From: CAZKTO01 sp964555685
GTDB taxonomy: Bacteria > Chloroflexota > Dehalococcoidia > SHYB01
Assembly: GCA_964555685.1 (NCBI GenBank)
Contig: CAZKTO010000066.1
Span: forward strand, 1 to 17,563
Reading direction: 5' to 3'
Length of the DNA: 17,563 bases
Part shown: positions 5,627 through 11,541 of the stretch, piece by piece
How positions within the stretch are numbered: position 1 is the stretch's first letter
Layout: the number at the start of each line of letters is the position of its first letter
The notes under the pieces: model-generated
Seen by the model: the letters and a program-made list of their open reading frames with translations, nothing else
What the model was told of the DNA's origin: nothing
Database searches by the model: none
Translations under genes and position numbers: made by a program

Positions 5627-6965
5627 GCAACCCCAGCTCCTTGATCGTCGCCTCCATGGCGTCGACGAAGCCGTCCACGTGCTCCTCGCTCATCGCCGAC
5701 GAGAGGCAGCCCCGGGCCCGGTGCGACATGAAGTAGCCCCGGCCGATCATCCCCAGCGAGATATCGTTCAAGATCCCCTGGTTCTGGTACGAGGCCGTCG
5801 CCGTCTTGTAGTCCCACACCGGCTCCCGCGAGTAGTAGATGGCGAAGAGGTGCGCGACGCCGCTCGTCTGCATCGGCGCCTCCAGCCGGGCGAAGAGGGC
5901 GTTGAGTCCGTCGCGGAGGCGCTTGCCCAGGCGGTGCAGGCGCTGGTAGACATCGGGCGTCATCTGCCGGAGCGCGGCGATCCCCGCGGCGATGGCGATG
6001 GGGTGCCCGCCGTAGGTGGCCATGTGGACCACCTTGGGCTTGCCGTCGCGCGTCCACAGGTCCGCCGCCGCCATGATGTCCGCCCGCCCGCCGAACATGG
6101 CGATGGGCATGCCGCCGCCGATGGCCTTCCCCGTCGTCGTCATGTCGGGCGTGACGCCGTAGTACTCCTGCGCCCCGCCGCGGGCGATGGAGAAGGAGAT
6201 CATCTCATCGAAGAGGAGCACGATGCCGTGCTTGCGCGTGACCTCCCGCAGCGCCTCCAGGAAGCCCGGCTCCGGCGGGATCATCCCCGTCGAGCCCATC
6301 ACCGGCTCGACGGCGACGACGGCCAGCTCGCCGGCGTACTGCTCGATGATCCGCACGCACTCATCCGGATGGTTGAAGGGCAGGATGACGATGCCGTTCT
6401 GTATGCCGGGCGCCATGCCGGGGAAGTCCGGCTTCCCTTCGAGCGGGCCCGGATCGCCCGTCACGCCCGTCCAGAGCGGGTCGAAGGTGCCGTGGTAGCC
6501 GCCCTGCATCTTGGCGATCTTCTGGCGTCCCGTATGGACCCGCGCCAGCCGCACGGCGAACATCACCGCCTCCGAGCCTGAGACGGTGAAGCGCAGCCGC
6601 TCGACCGACGGGATGCGCTCGACCAGCTCCCGCGCCAGGTCCTGGGCGATGGCGTTGCCGAAGGTGAAGATCGTCCCCTTCTCGGCCTGCTGCTGGATCG
6701 CCGCACGCACCGCGGGATGGTTGTGCCCCAGGGGCAGCACGAACGTCCCGTTGATGAAATCGACGAGCCGCCGCCCGTCCAAGTCGTAGACGTACGGACC
6801 GTCGCCGTGGGTGATGTACGAGGGGTATGGGAACATGAGCCCCGTGCCCGACTCGCCGCCCACCAGGTAGCGGGAGGTCTCCTCGAAGGCGCGGCGTGAG
6901 GCGGGCGTCAGGTCCCGGTAGCGCTGCTCCGTCTTGGACGGCTGCTGCGACGGCTGCATGGTCAT
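5622..6965 (-). CDS. Class III PLP-dependent aminotransferase, glutamate-1-semialdehyde aminomutase-like
   Basis: A pyridoxal-phosphate enzyme of 447 residues. Motifs in order: DLDGRRLVDFINGTFVLPLGHNHP near residues 61-84, the phosphate-binding S-G-S-E-A at 129-133, the ring-stacking G-Y-H at 156-158, LLFDEMIS with the pyridine-N Asp253, and the Schiff-base lysine in TTTGKAIGGGMP (K280). The overall pattern is closest to the HemL-like branch, but the N-terminus and active-site surroundings differ enough, and no other haem genes are near, that I would not call it hemL. It may instead move an amino group on a catabolic substrate. The start ATG at 6965 (a second ATG lies at 6959) has AGGAG seven bases upstream. 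It shares orientation with the downstream deacetylase (gap 234 bp) and the upstream solute-binding protein (gap 145 bp). Family certain, reaction uncertain. Confidence 0.9.
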   Translation of the reverse strand: MTMQPSQQPSKTEQRYRDLTPASRRAFEETSRYLVGGESGTGLMFPYPSYITHGDGPYVYDLDGRRLVDFINGTFVLPLGHNHPAVRAAIQQQAEKGTIFTFGNAIAQDLARELVERIPSVERLRFTVSGSEAVMFAVRLARVHTGRQKIAKMQGGYHGTFDPLWTGVTGDPGPLEGKPDFPGMAPGIQNGIVILPFNHPDECVRIIEQYAGELAVVAVEPVMGSTGMIPPEPGFLEALREVTRKHGIVLLFDEMISFSIARGGAQEYYGVTPDMTTTGKAIGGGMPIAMFGGRADIMAAADLWTRDGKPKVVHMATYGGHPIAIAAGIAALRQMTPDVYQRLHRLGKRLRDGLNALFARLEAPMQTSGVAHLFAIYYSREPVWDYKTATASYQNQGILNDISLGMIGRGYFMSHRARGCLSSAMSEEHVDGFVDAMEATIKELGLP

Positions 6966-7110
6966 GGAGACTCTCCTATGAGTTGCATTATGTGTGTATC
7001 AAAAGGGCCCCAACTGACGAGCAGGAAACGCCCAGGAGGCATACAGAACCAGCGAGCGAACGATGGTCCGCCCGTGGTTTGTGTTCCTGATGCAGCCGGT
7101 CAGCGATCCT

Positions 7111-8826
7111 CTAACGGTCAATCCACGTCTTGTCAAATCGGGTCTTGTTGGCGAACGCGGCACCGAAGAAGGAGCCTTTGACATCGGGCGGCTGGACCTC
7201 CAGCCCGAACGGCCAGGCGATAACGATATTGTAGGCCTGGTCGTACAGCCTCTCTAAGATTTGCCGGATCAGCTTGCGGCGCTCGGTTTCGCTGGTGGTC
7301 GTCTCCTGCTGGTCGTACCACTGGTCCACCTGCGTGTCCTTCCATTCGCCGTAGTTCCGGGGGGCCGTGGACGTCCACAGGGTGCCTATGGTCTGTGCAG
7401 GTTCGTCGAACGCTTGGGCGAAAGGCAGGTAGATGATCTCGAAGTTGCCGCCGGGAACCGCCAGCCGCCGGACGAAGTCCCCGCGCTCTTCGGCCTTCAA
7501 AGTAACATTCACGCCTTCCAAGCGGTTGAGCAACCGGACAGCAACGGTCGCCTCGTCTGCGAAGGCACCGAGGGCAAAAGTGTATAGGGTCAGGGGAAGT
7601 GGCTTCGCTTTGTCGAAGCCCGCTTCCTTTAACAGTCGGACCGCATCCGCAACATCTCTGGCACGCGTGGCGGTATTAAGCCCGGCAAGTGTCTTTTGCT
7701 CGTCAAACGTGCGGCCCCACTGGACTCCACCATCGCCTGCGGGAGTCATGGCAAGTCCGGCGGGCAGTCCGAATCCCTCCAGCGCAACATCAACGAACTC
7801 CTTGCGGTCAATTCCAAGCTGCAAGGCCTTGCGGACTCGAATGTCGTCGAACGGCGGCTTGTTCTTGAGAAAGAGCACCCGTGCCTCGTTGTAGTCCCCA
7901 CCTACGATCAGGCCTGGGATATCCCTCTTCAGGGAATCAGACTGGCCTTTCAGGGCCGAGCTGTCGGTGTGGTCGAAGAAATCGATGTTGCGCGTGCGAA
8001 AGGCTGCGAGGTGAGCGGCCGAGTCCGGGATGATGAAGAAATCGACTCCCTCCAGGTAGGGGAGCCGCTTGCCGTCGGCGCCGATGCCGAAGAAGTCGGC
8101 ATTGGCCCGCTGTTCAATCTTGACGTCCTTTGTCCACCTGGTCTGCTTGAACGCGTTGGTGCCTACGAGGTTGCCCGTGTCGTTGAGGACGTCTAACGGG
8201 ACATGGGGTGCGTAGTTCAACATCAAGGAGTGAGTCATGTTGCGCAAGAAGGCGTTGCTGGGCTGCTTCAGGGTGATGCGCACCGTGGAATTGTCGGGGG
8301 TCTCCACGCTTTCGGCCTTGGCGAATAACCCTTGGAGGTGGCTCCTGAACCCTCTCGCCCCGAGGAAAACGGTGTCCAGGTTGTACTTGACGTCGGATGC
8401 CTTGAGGAGCACGCCATCGTGCCACTTCACGCCCGAGCGGAGCTTGAAGGTGATCTGTTTGCCATCGGCGCTGACCGTCCAGCTGTCCGCCAGGTCGCCG
8501 GTGATCTTACCCTCGGCCATATCAAACTGGATCAGCGAACTGAGTACGGGCATGACAACCGGGAAGCCCCTGGTAGCCCGTTCCAGAAGATTCCAGATAT
8601 CCGGCGCCGCCTGGAGCCTTGTCCTGAGGATGCCGCCTCGCTTCGGGATCTTCAGAGTTGGCGTGGTTGTCGGGGCAGGCCGCGGTGTAGCGGTGGCCGC
8701 CGGGGCCGTTCTGGGCGTCGGCTCCTCTTCCTCCCCACCACACGCTGCCACCACAAGGGCCAAGACCATCATGAGGGCCGTGGCAGTCCAGAACGAAGTC
8801 TTCATGATGCGCGACAAAGGAGCCAT
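7111..8826 (-). CDS. ABC transporter solute-binding lipoprotein (peptide/oligopeptide type, SBP family 5)
   Basis: A 571-residue exported lipoprotein that would capture a peptide, amine or similar solute outside the membrane and pass it to an ABC permease. The N-terminus has a basic start, a hydrophobic helix and lipobox V-A-A-C (Cys29), then an acidic GGEEEE patch and a Pro/Thr/Ala linker (about residues 35-55). The mature part follows the family 5 layout: KRGGILRTRLQ at the first strand, LADSWTVSADGKQITFKLRSG, KWHDGVLLKASDVKYNLD, and the later DDIRVRKALQLGIDR block. The start ATG at 8826 is chosen because AGGAG stands seven bases upstream. The longer open frame to 8973 covers the promoter region and lacks a ribosome site. 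No permease or ATPase genes are adjacent, so its transporter partners are elsewhere. It is divergent from the MarR gene. Confidence 0.9.
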   Translation of the reverse strand: MAPLSRIMKTSFWTATALMMVLALVVAACGGEEEEPTPRTAPAATATPRPAPTTTPTLKIPKRGGILRTRLQAAPDIWNLLERATRGFPVVMPVLSSLIQFDMAEGKITGDLADSWTVSADGKQITFKLRSGVKWHDGVLLKASDVKYNLDTVFLGARGFRSHLQGLFAKAESVETPDNSTVRITLKQPSNAFLRNMTHSLMLNYAPHVPLDVLNDTGNLVGTNAFKQTRWTKDVKIEQRANADFFGIGADGKRLPYLEGVDFFIIPDSAAHLAAFRTRNIDFFDHTDSSALKGQSDSLKRDIPGLIVGGDYNEARVLFLKNKPPFDDIRVRKALQLGIDRKEFVDVALEGFGLPAGLAMTPAGDGGVQWGRTFDEQKTLAGLNTATRARDVADAVRLLKEAGFDKAKPLPLTLYTFALGAFADEATVAVRLLNRLEGVNVTLKAEERGDFVRRLAVPGGNFEIIYLPFAQAFDEPAQTIGTLWTSTAPRNYGEWKDTQVDQWYDQQETTTSETERRKLIRQILERLYDQAYNIVIAWPFGLEVQPPDVKGSFFGAAFANKTRFDKTWIDR

Positions 8827-8956
8827 GCTGTTTCTCCTTTGAACTGACGACTTTCCGGCGAGCCTCCCGGGCGCCGCTAAGGGCGGTGTCAGGACCGGGC
8901 GGTGTCCAACGCTATTTGCACTCCCACCACAGCTAGGGTTATCGTATACGTGGTGA

Positions 8957-8986
8957 GTTATACCCTTCATCAAGATGAAATGTCAA
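8957..8986 (-). promoter_or_regulatory. Strong sigma70-type promoter for the solute-binding protein gene
   Basis: The minus strand reads TTGACA (8986-8981, perfect -35), an 18-base spacer, then TATAAC (8962-8957, five of six). This gives a leader of about 125 bases to the ATG at 8826. The promoter sits in the intergenic region shared with the divergent MarR gene. A weaker plus-strand candidate (TTGCAC at 8916-8921, 17 bases, TTATCG at 8939-8944) could serve the MarR gene. Confidence 0.6.
8966..8979. promoter_or_regulatory. Candidate MarR operator
   Basis: The inverted repeat TTCATC-AA-GATGAA lies wholly inside the -35/-10 spacer of the solute-binding protein promoter and directly in front of the probable MarR start. 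A bound dimer here would block the divergent promoter and the regulator's own start region, the usual position for a MarR-family operator. Half-site identity is read directly; the role is inferred. Confidence 0.45.
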
Positions 8987-9555
8987 TAGACATGCAACGA
9001 CCCAAAGACATCTCGGCGGGAACACTGTCCGTAACGACCGACGAACACGAAAGCCTTGACCGGTTACTCTTTGACACCGTGTGGTGGTACAGGCGCTTTG
9101 TCGGAGTGGCGTTCGACGGCCCCAACGCGGTGGAGTCACTCACGGGCGGGCAGCACCGAATCATTGGAGGTCTTGGCTGGGGTCCTCTTTCGATGTCGGA
9201 GGTCGCCTCGGTCGCGGGTGTGAGCGACTCGTCGGCGACCGCCATGGTTGACCGGCTGATCGCGCGGGGCTACGTCAAGCGGTATGAGGATCCTTCGAAC
9301 CGCCGGCGGACCCTGGTGGAGCTAAGTCCTGAGGGCGGGCGCGCCCTGCAGAAGATCCGAGACAAAGGTGAGGGCCGCACCCGCCTGCTGATTGACCGCT
9401 TGAGCGATGAGGAGCGGGAGGATTTGCGGCGTGTGCTCCTGCGGCTCGGTGAGGTTGTTGCAGGAGAGTCCGGAAGGATCAGGCCATCGCCTCCTCGTCG
9501 CCGTATGTCGCGGCCTCCGCCACCTTCTCTACCAGTCGCTGGCGCAGCTCTTTGA
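8980..9555 (+). CDS. MarR-family transcriptional regulator
   Basis: A winged helix-turn-helix repressor of about 191 residues. The DNA-binding region reads LTGGQHRIIGGLGWGPLSMSEVASVAGVSDSSATAMVDRL, then the wing RGYVKRYEDPSNRRRTLVELSPEGG, the classic MarR pattern with D-P-x-x-R-R. Helices for dimer formation flank it. The frame opens at 8902, but that would place the promoter and inverted repeat inside the gene, so I prefer ATG at 8980 (MSIDMQRP) or 8992; no clear ribosome site precedes either, so the start is uncertain. The final ~28 residues (Pro/Arg/Ser-rich) look unlike any MarR C-terminus and overlap a small minus-strand reading frame, so the 3' end may be altered. It probably controls itself and the divergent solute-binding protein gene; the ligand is unknown. 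Confidence 0.88.
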   Translation: MSIDMQRPKDISAGTLSVTTDEHESLDRLLFDTVWWYRRFVGVAFDGPNAVESLTGGQHRIIGGLGWGPLSMSEVASVAGVSDSSATAMVDRLIARGYVKRYEDPSNRRRTLVELSPEGGRALQKIRDKGEGRTRLLIDRLSDEEREDLRRVLLRLGEVVAGESGRIRPSPPRRRMSRPPPPSLPVAGAAL

Positions 9556-9562
9556 CTCGCAT
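9479..9562 (-). CDS. Possible small peptide or gene remnant antisense to the MarR 3' end
   Basis: The minus strand has ATG at 9562 and TGA at 9481-9479, encoding 27 residues that begin MRVKELRQRLVEKVAEAA and end in DEEAMA. GGTAGGGGAG lies just upstream, a usable ribosome site. The peptide is helical, charged and free of the odd Pro/Arg bias seen in the opposite MarR frame, which suggests that this strand was the coding one here. It could be a tiny gene or the start of a lost one. No family recognised. Confidence 0.3.
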   Translation of the reverse strand: MRVKELRQRLVEKVAEAATYGDEEAMA

Positions 9563-9676
9563 CGGGCTCCCCTACCTTCGGGCGTTTTACCCGCGTCCCG
9601 CGCGTGATACACAAGAAATATTGTGTTGCCGTACGCCGATTGTCAACAGCGGGGACCGATGAGAGCGCCATAATAC

Positions 9677-9705
9677 GTAGGGGCGGGTCTCAGACCCGCC
9701 CCTAC
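9677..9705. repeat. Perfect GTAGGGGCG palindrome, copy 1
   Basis: Two 14-base arms, GTAGGGGCGGGTCT (9677-9690) and its exact inverse complement (9692-9705), around a single C. A second member of the family (GTAGGGGCGACC arms) is at 13638-13665. Such GTAGGGGC palindromes are common interspersed repeats in environmental bacterial genomes. It could act as a bidirectional transcription end between the MarR and purQ genes, although there is no T-run. Confidence 0.75.
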
Positions 9706-9711
9706 ATTACC

Positions 9712-9737
9712 CTTTGTGTCTTGGTGTCTTTGTGGTG
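9712..9737. repeat. Internally repetitive intergenic motif next to purQ
   Basis: CTTTGTGTCTTGGTGTCTTT followed by GTGGTG is built from three near-copies of TTTGTG/TTGGTG + TCTT. It ends three bases before the purQ stop codon. I recognise the ACCACAAAGACACxAAGACACAAAG string as a widespread intergenic repeat in several phyla. Function unknown. Confidence 0.5.
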
Positions 9738-9740
9738 CTC

Positions 9741-10448
9741 TTACCTTACGACGGGACGCAGGCTCCTGTGCGCCGCCATCGACTCGAAGATGACGCGCCC
9801 GTCCACGCCGCCCAGGACCTCCTCGGCGCAGCGCTCCGGGTGCGGCATCATCCCCAGCACGTTGCGCGCCCGGTTGCAGATCGCGGCGATGTTCTCGATG
9901 GACCCGTTGGGGTTCGACTCGTCCGTCACGCGCCCGTCCGGCTCGCAATAGCGGAAGACGATCTGGTCGTTGGCCTTGAGCTCCGCTAGCGTGACCGGGT
10001 CGGCGTAGTAGCAGCCCTCGCCGTGGGAGATGGGGATGCGCAGCACCTGGCGTCGCTCGCACCGGCCGCTGAAGGGCGTGTCCGTCGTCTCGGTCCGCAG
10101 GTGCGTCCACTGGCAATGGAACCGCAGGTCCCGGTTCCGCATTAGCACGCCGGGCAGCAGCCCCGCCTCGCACAGGATCTGGAACCCGTTGCAGATGCCG
10201 ATGACCAGCCCGCCCTCGGCGGCGAAGCGCTCGACCGAGCGCATCACGGGCGAGAAGCGCGCGATGGCGCCCGTTCGGAGGTAGTCGCCGTAGGAGAAGC
10301 CGCCCGGAAGCACGATAGCGTCGAACCGGCGGAGGTCGGTGTCCTTGTGCCAGACGTACTCGACGGGCTGGGCCAGGACCGTGCCCAGGACGTGGTGACA
10401 GTCCTGGTCGCTCCACGTCCCCGGGAAGATCACGACGCCGAATCGCAC
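9741..10448 (-). CDS. purQ: Phosphoribosylformylglycinamidine synthase, glutaminase subunit PurQ
   Basis: A glutamine amidotransferase that supplies ammonia for the fourth step of purine synthesis (FGAR to FGAM) with PurL and PurS. It has 235 residues, the normal length. The class I glutaminase triad is visible: nucleophile Cys86 in GLVIGICNGFQ, and His203 and Glu205 in MMPHPER. Other PurQ markers are FGVVIFPGTWSDQD at the start, LPGGFSYGDYLRTGAIA at 47-63, and ISHGEG near 140. The start is GTG at 10448-10446 with GAGG about 7 bases upstream. The usual partners purS and purL are not next to it. A widespread short repeat lies directly after its stop. Confidence 0.96.
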   Translation of the reverse strand: MRFGVVIFPGTWSDQDCHHVLGTVLAQPVEYVWHKDTDLRRFDAIVLPGGFSYGDYLRTGAIARFSPVMRSVERFAAEGGLVIGICNGFQILCEAGLLPGVLMRNRDLRFHCQWTHLRTETTDTPFSGRCERRQVLRIPISHGEGCYYADPVTLAELKANDQIVFRYCEPDGRVTDESNPNGSIENIAAICNRARNVLGMMPHPERCAEEVLGGVDGRVIFESMAAHRSLRPVVR

Positions 10449-10556
10449 GGACGGCCTCGAAGCAGAGCAGTGCTCAACGATTATACATGAGCCGGACCCT
10501 CACAATCTCGGGTGGAGAGGGTGGCCCCAGCGCGGAAGGGCCGGGCGAGGCCCAAC

Positions 10557-10588
10557 AAAAGGCCCGCCGATACACCGGCGGGCCTTTT
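10557..10588. terminator. Strong bidirectional intrinsic terminator
   Basis: AAAAGGCCCGCCG (10557-10569) and CGGCGGGCCTTTT (10576-10588) form a perfect 13-bp stem with a six-base loop. On the plus strand the stem ends in TTTT and on the minus strand also in TTTT. It lies 37 bases downstream of the yqeY stop on the minus strand and would end the rpsU-yqeY transcript before purQ. Confidence 0.85.
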
Positions 10589-10607
10589 CGCTCTTGTGTA
10601 CCCCTTC

Positions 10608-10629
10608 AGGGAAGAGGCCAGGGGTTAGG
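10608..10629 (-). repeat. Stop-codon-embedding repeat, copy C
   Basis: On the minus strand: CC-TAA-CCCCTGGCCTCTTCCCT. The TAA is the stop codon of the yqeY gene (10625-10627). An extra CCCCTAAC unit precedes it inside the gene, and CCCCTTC at 10601-10607 on the plus strand can pair with GAAGAGG to make a small hairpin. Same family as 2817-2840 and 5605-5626. Confidence 0.75.
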
Positions 10630-11083
10630 GGTTAGGCAGGCCTGCCAGGAGCTCCGTCACCACCCGGTTGACCTCGGCGCCCTCGGCCTTACCCTTCACC
10701 TGGGGCATGAGCTTGCCCATGATCTTGCCCTTGTCGGCGGGGCTGCGAGCGCCCACCTCCTGGGCGATAGCCTTGGCGAGGGCCATGATCTCGGCCGCCG
10801 TCATCTGCTGCGGCAGGTACGAGAGGAGAATCCGGAGCTCGGTCTCTTCCTTGGCTTTCAGGTCCGCCCGGTTCCCCTTGGCGAACATCTCGATGCTCTC
10901 CCGGTGCTGGCGCACCAGGCGCCCGATGACGTCATGGACCTTGGCGTCGTCGAAGGTCGCGCCGGCCTTGACCTCGTCGGTCATGACCACCGCTTTGATC
11001 TGACGGATCGCATCCATGCGCGTCTGATCGCGGGCGCGCATGGCGTCCTTGAGGTCGGCGTCGAGCTGATCGCGGAGGCTCAT
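10625..11083 (-). CDS. yqeY: GatB/YqeY domain protein
   Basis: A 152-residue helical protein of the GatB/YqeY family, the tRNA-binding tail-like domain shared with GatB of the Asp/Glu-tRNA amidotransferase; stand-alone YqeY has no firmly assigned reaction. Family features: MSLRDQLDADLKDAMRARDQTRMDAIRQIKAV at the N-terminus, LVRQHRESIEMFAKGNRADL in the middle, LSYLPQQMTAAEI, then GKIMGKLMPQVKGKAEGAEVNRVV with L-L-A-G-L at the end. The start ATG is at 11083. It follows rpsU by 81 bp on the same strand, a conserved pairing in many bacteria, and is probably read from the promoter in front of rpsU. Its stop lies in a dispersed repeat. Confidence 0.95.
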   Translation of the reverse strand: MSLRDQLDADLKDAMRARDQTRMDAIRQIKAVVMTDEVKAGATFDDAKVHDVIGRLVRQHRESIEMFAKGNRADLKAKEETELRILLSYLPQQMTAAEIMALAKAIAQEVGARSPADKGKIMGKLMPQVKGKAEGAEVNRVVTELLAGLPNP

Positions 11084-11140
11084 CGATTCCCTGCGAAAGC
11101 CGCCAGAGGCGCGCCCGGCCCGCGCTGTGGCTCAGTCCCA

Positions 11141-11158
11141 CCCGCCTGCGGCAGGCGG
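11141..11158. repeat. CCCGCCTGCGG palindrome, copy 1
   Basis: CCGCCTGC-G-GCAGGCGG is a perfect palindrome between rpsU and yqeY. A near copy (CCCGCCTGCGGCGGGCGG) is in the terminator-like hairpin at 17525-17542. In a transcript it would fold into a stable hairpin between the two cistrons, which could tune their relative expression. Confidence 0.5.
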
Positions 11159-11164
11159 CCCGCG

Positions 11165-11371
11165 CTACCGGCTGCTGTAGCGCGCCTTACTGTTGGTCCG
11201 ATGGCTCTTGCGGCGCTTGGCGGCCTCTTTCTTCTTGCGCTTGATGCTGGGCTTCTCGAAGTGCTCGCGCCGGCGCGCCTCGGAGAGGATGCCATCTTGC
11301 TGGACCCGCTTGTTGAACCGCTTGATCATGCTGTCAAACGACTCATCCGATCCAAGCCGGACCTCGATCAT
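11165..11371 (-). CDS. rpsU: Small ribosomal subunit protein bS21
   Basis: A 68-residue basic protein of the 30S subunit involved in translation initiation. The sequence follows bS21: EVRLGSDESFDSMIKRFNKR, then QDGILSEARRREHFEKPS and a Lys/Arg-rich tail (KRKKKEAAKRRKSHR). The start is ATG at 11371-11369, with GGGGGTGA upstream. An ATG-less extension to 11428 covers the hairpin and promoter and is not coding. It is first in a two-gene operon with yqeY. Confidence 0.96.
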   Translation of the reverse strand: MIEVRLGSDESFDSMIKRFNKRVQQDGILSEARRREHFEKPSIKRKKKEAAKRRKSHRTNSKARYSSR

Positions 11372-11397
11372 ATGGCTCACCCCCTTCCAGCATCGAT

Positions 11398-11422
11398 AAA
11401 AGAGCCCAGTCCCCTGGGCTCT
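11398..11422 (-). promoter_or_regulatory. 5'-leader hairpin with T-run in front of rpsU
   Basis: On the minus strand AGAGCCCAG (11422-11414) and CTGGGCTCT (11409-11401) form a perfect 9-bp stem with a four-base loop, followed by TTTT. It begins at or within a couple of bases of the predicted transcription start, so the transcript would start with this hairpin. It may stabilise the mRNA 5' end or act as an early termination point. The structure is seen; the role is inferred. Confidence 0.5.
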
Positions 11423-11426
11423 GCCC

Positions 11427-11456
11427 ATTATAGGAGTCGCGCCCCGGAAGCGTCAA
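11427..11456 (-). promoter_or_regulatory. Sigma70-type promoter for rpsU-yqeY
   Basis: The minus strand reads TTGACG (11456-11451), an 18-base spacer and TATAAT (11432-11427, perfect). It lies 56 bases upstream of the rpsU ATG, with the 5'-leader hairpin between. Confidence 0.7.
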
Positions 11457-11474
11457 GGCGGAGCCCGGCGCCCG

Positions 11475-11503
11475 TTGTGCCCTCTGACCTCGCCACGTAT
11501 CAT
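11475..11503 (+). promoter_or_regulatory. Candidate promoter for the formyltransferase-like operon
   Basis: TTGTGC (11475-11480), a 17-base spacer and TATCAT (11498-11503, five of six). A 7-bp hairpin, GGTGAGG-CCCT-CCTCACC (11504-11521), follows at the expected transcript start, mirroring the arrangement on the opposite strand in front of rpsU. The ATG is at 11542. Confidence 0.4.
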
Positions 11504-11541
11504 GGTGAGGCCCTCCTCACCCGGAGCCAGGACGGGGTCCC

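Noticed and set aside
5679..6581. 300-residue plus-strand open frame
   Set aside because: Antisense to the aminotransferase, whose PLP motifs are intact; no recognisable domain.
5622..6965. Calling the aminotransferase hemL
   Set aside because: It shares the fold and motifs, but no tetrapyrrole genes are near and the context is catabolic. A phylogeny is needed before giving that symbol.
8827..8973. 49-residue N-terminal extension of the solute-binding protein
   Set aside because: Covers the transcribed leader and the -10 box. A proper ribosome site and signal peptide begin at 8826.
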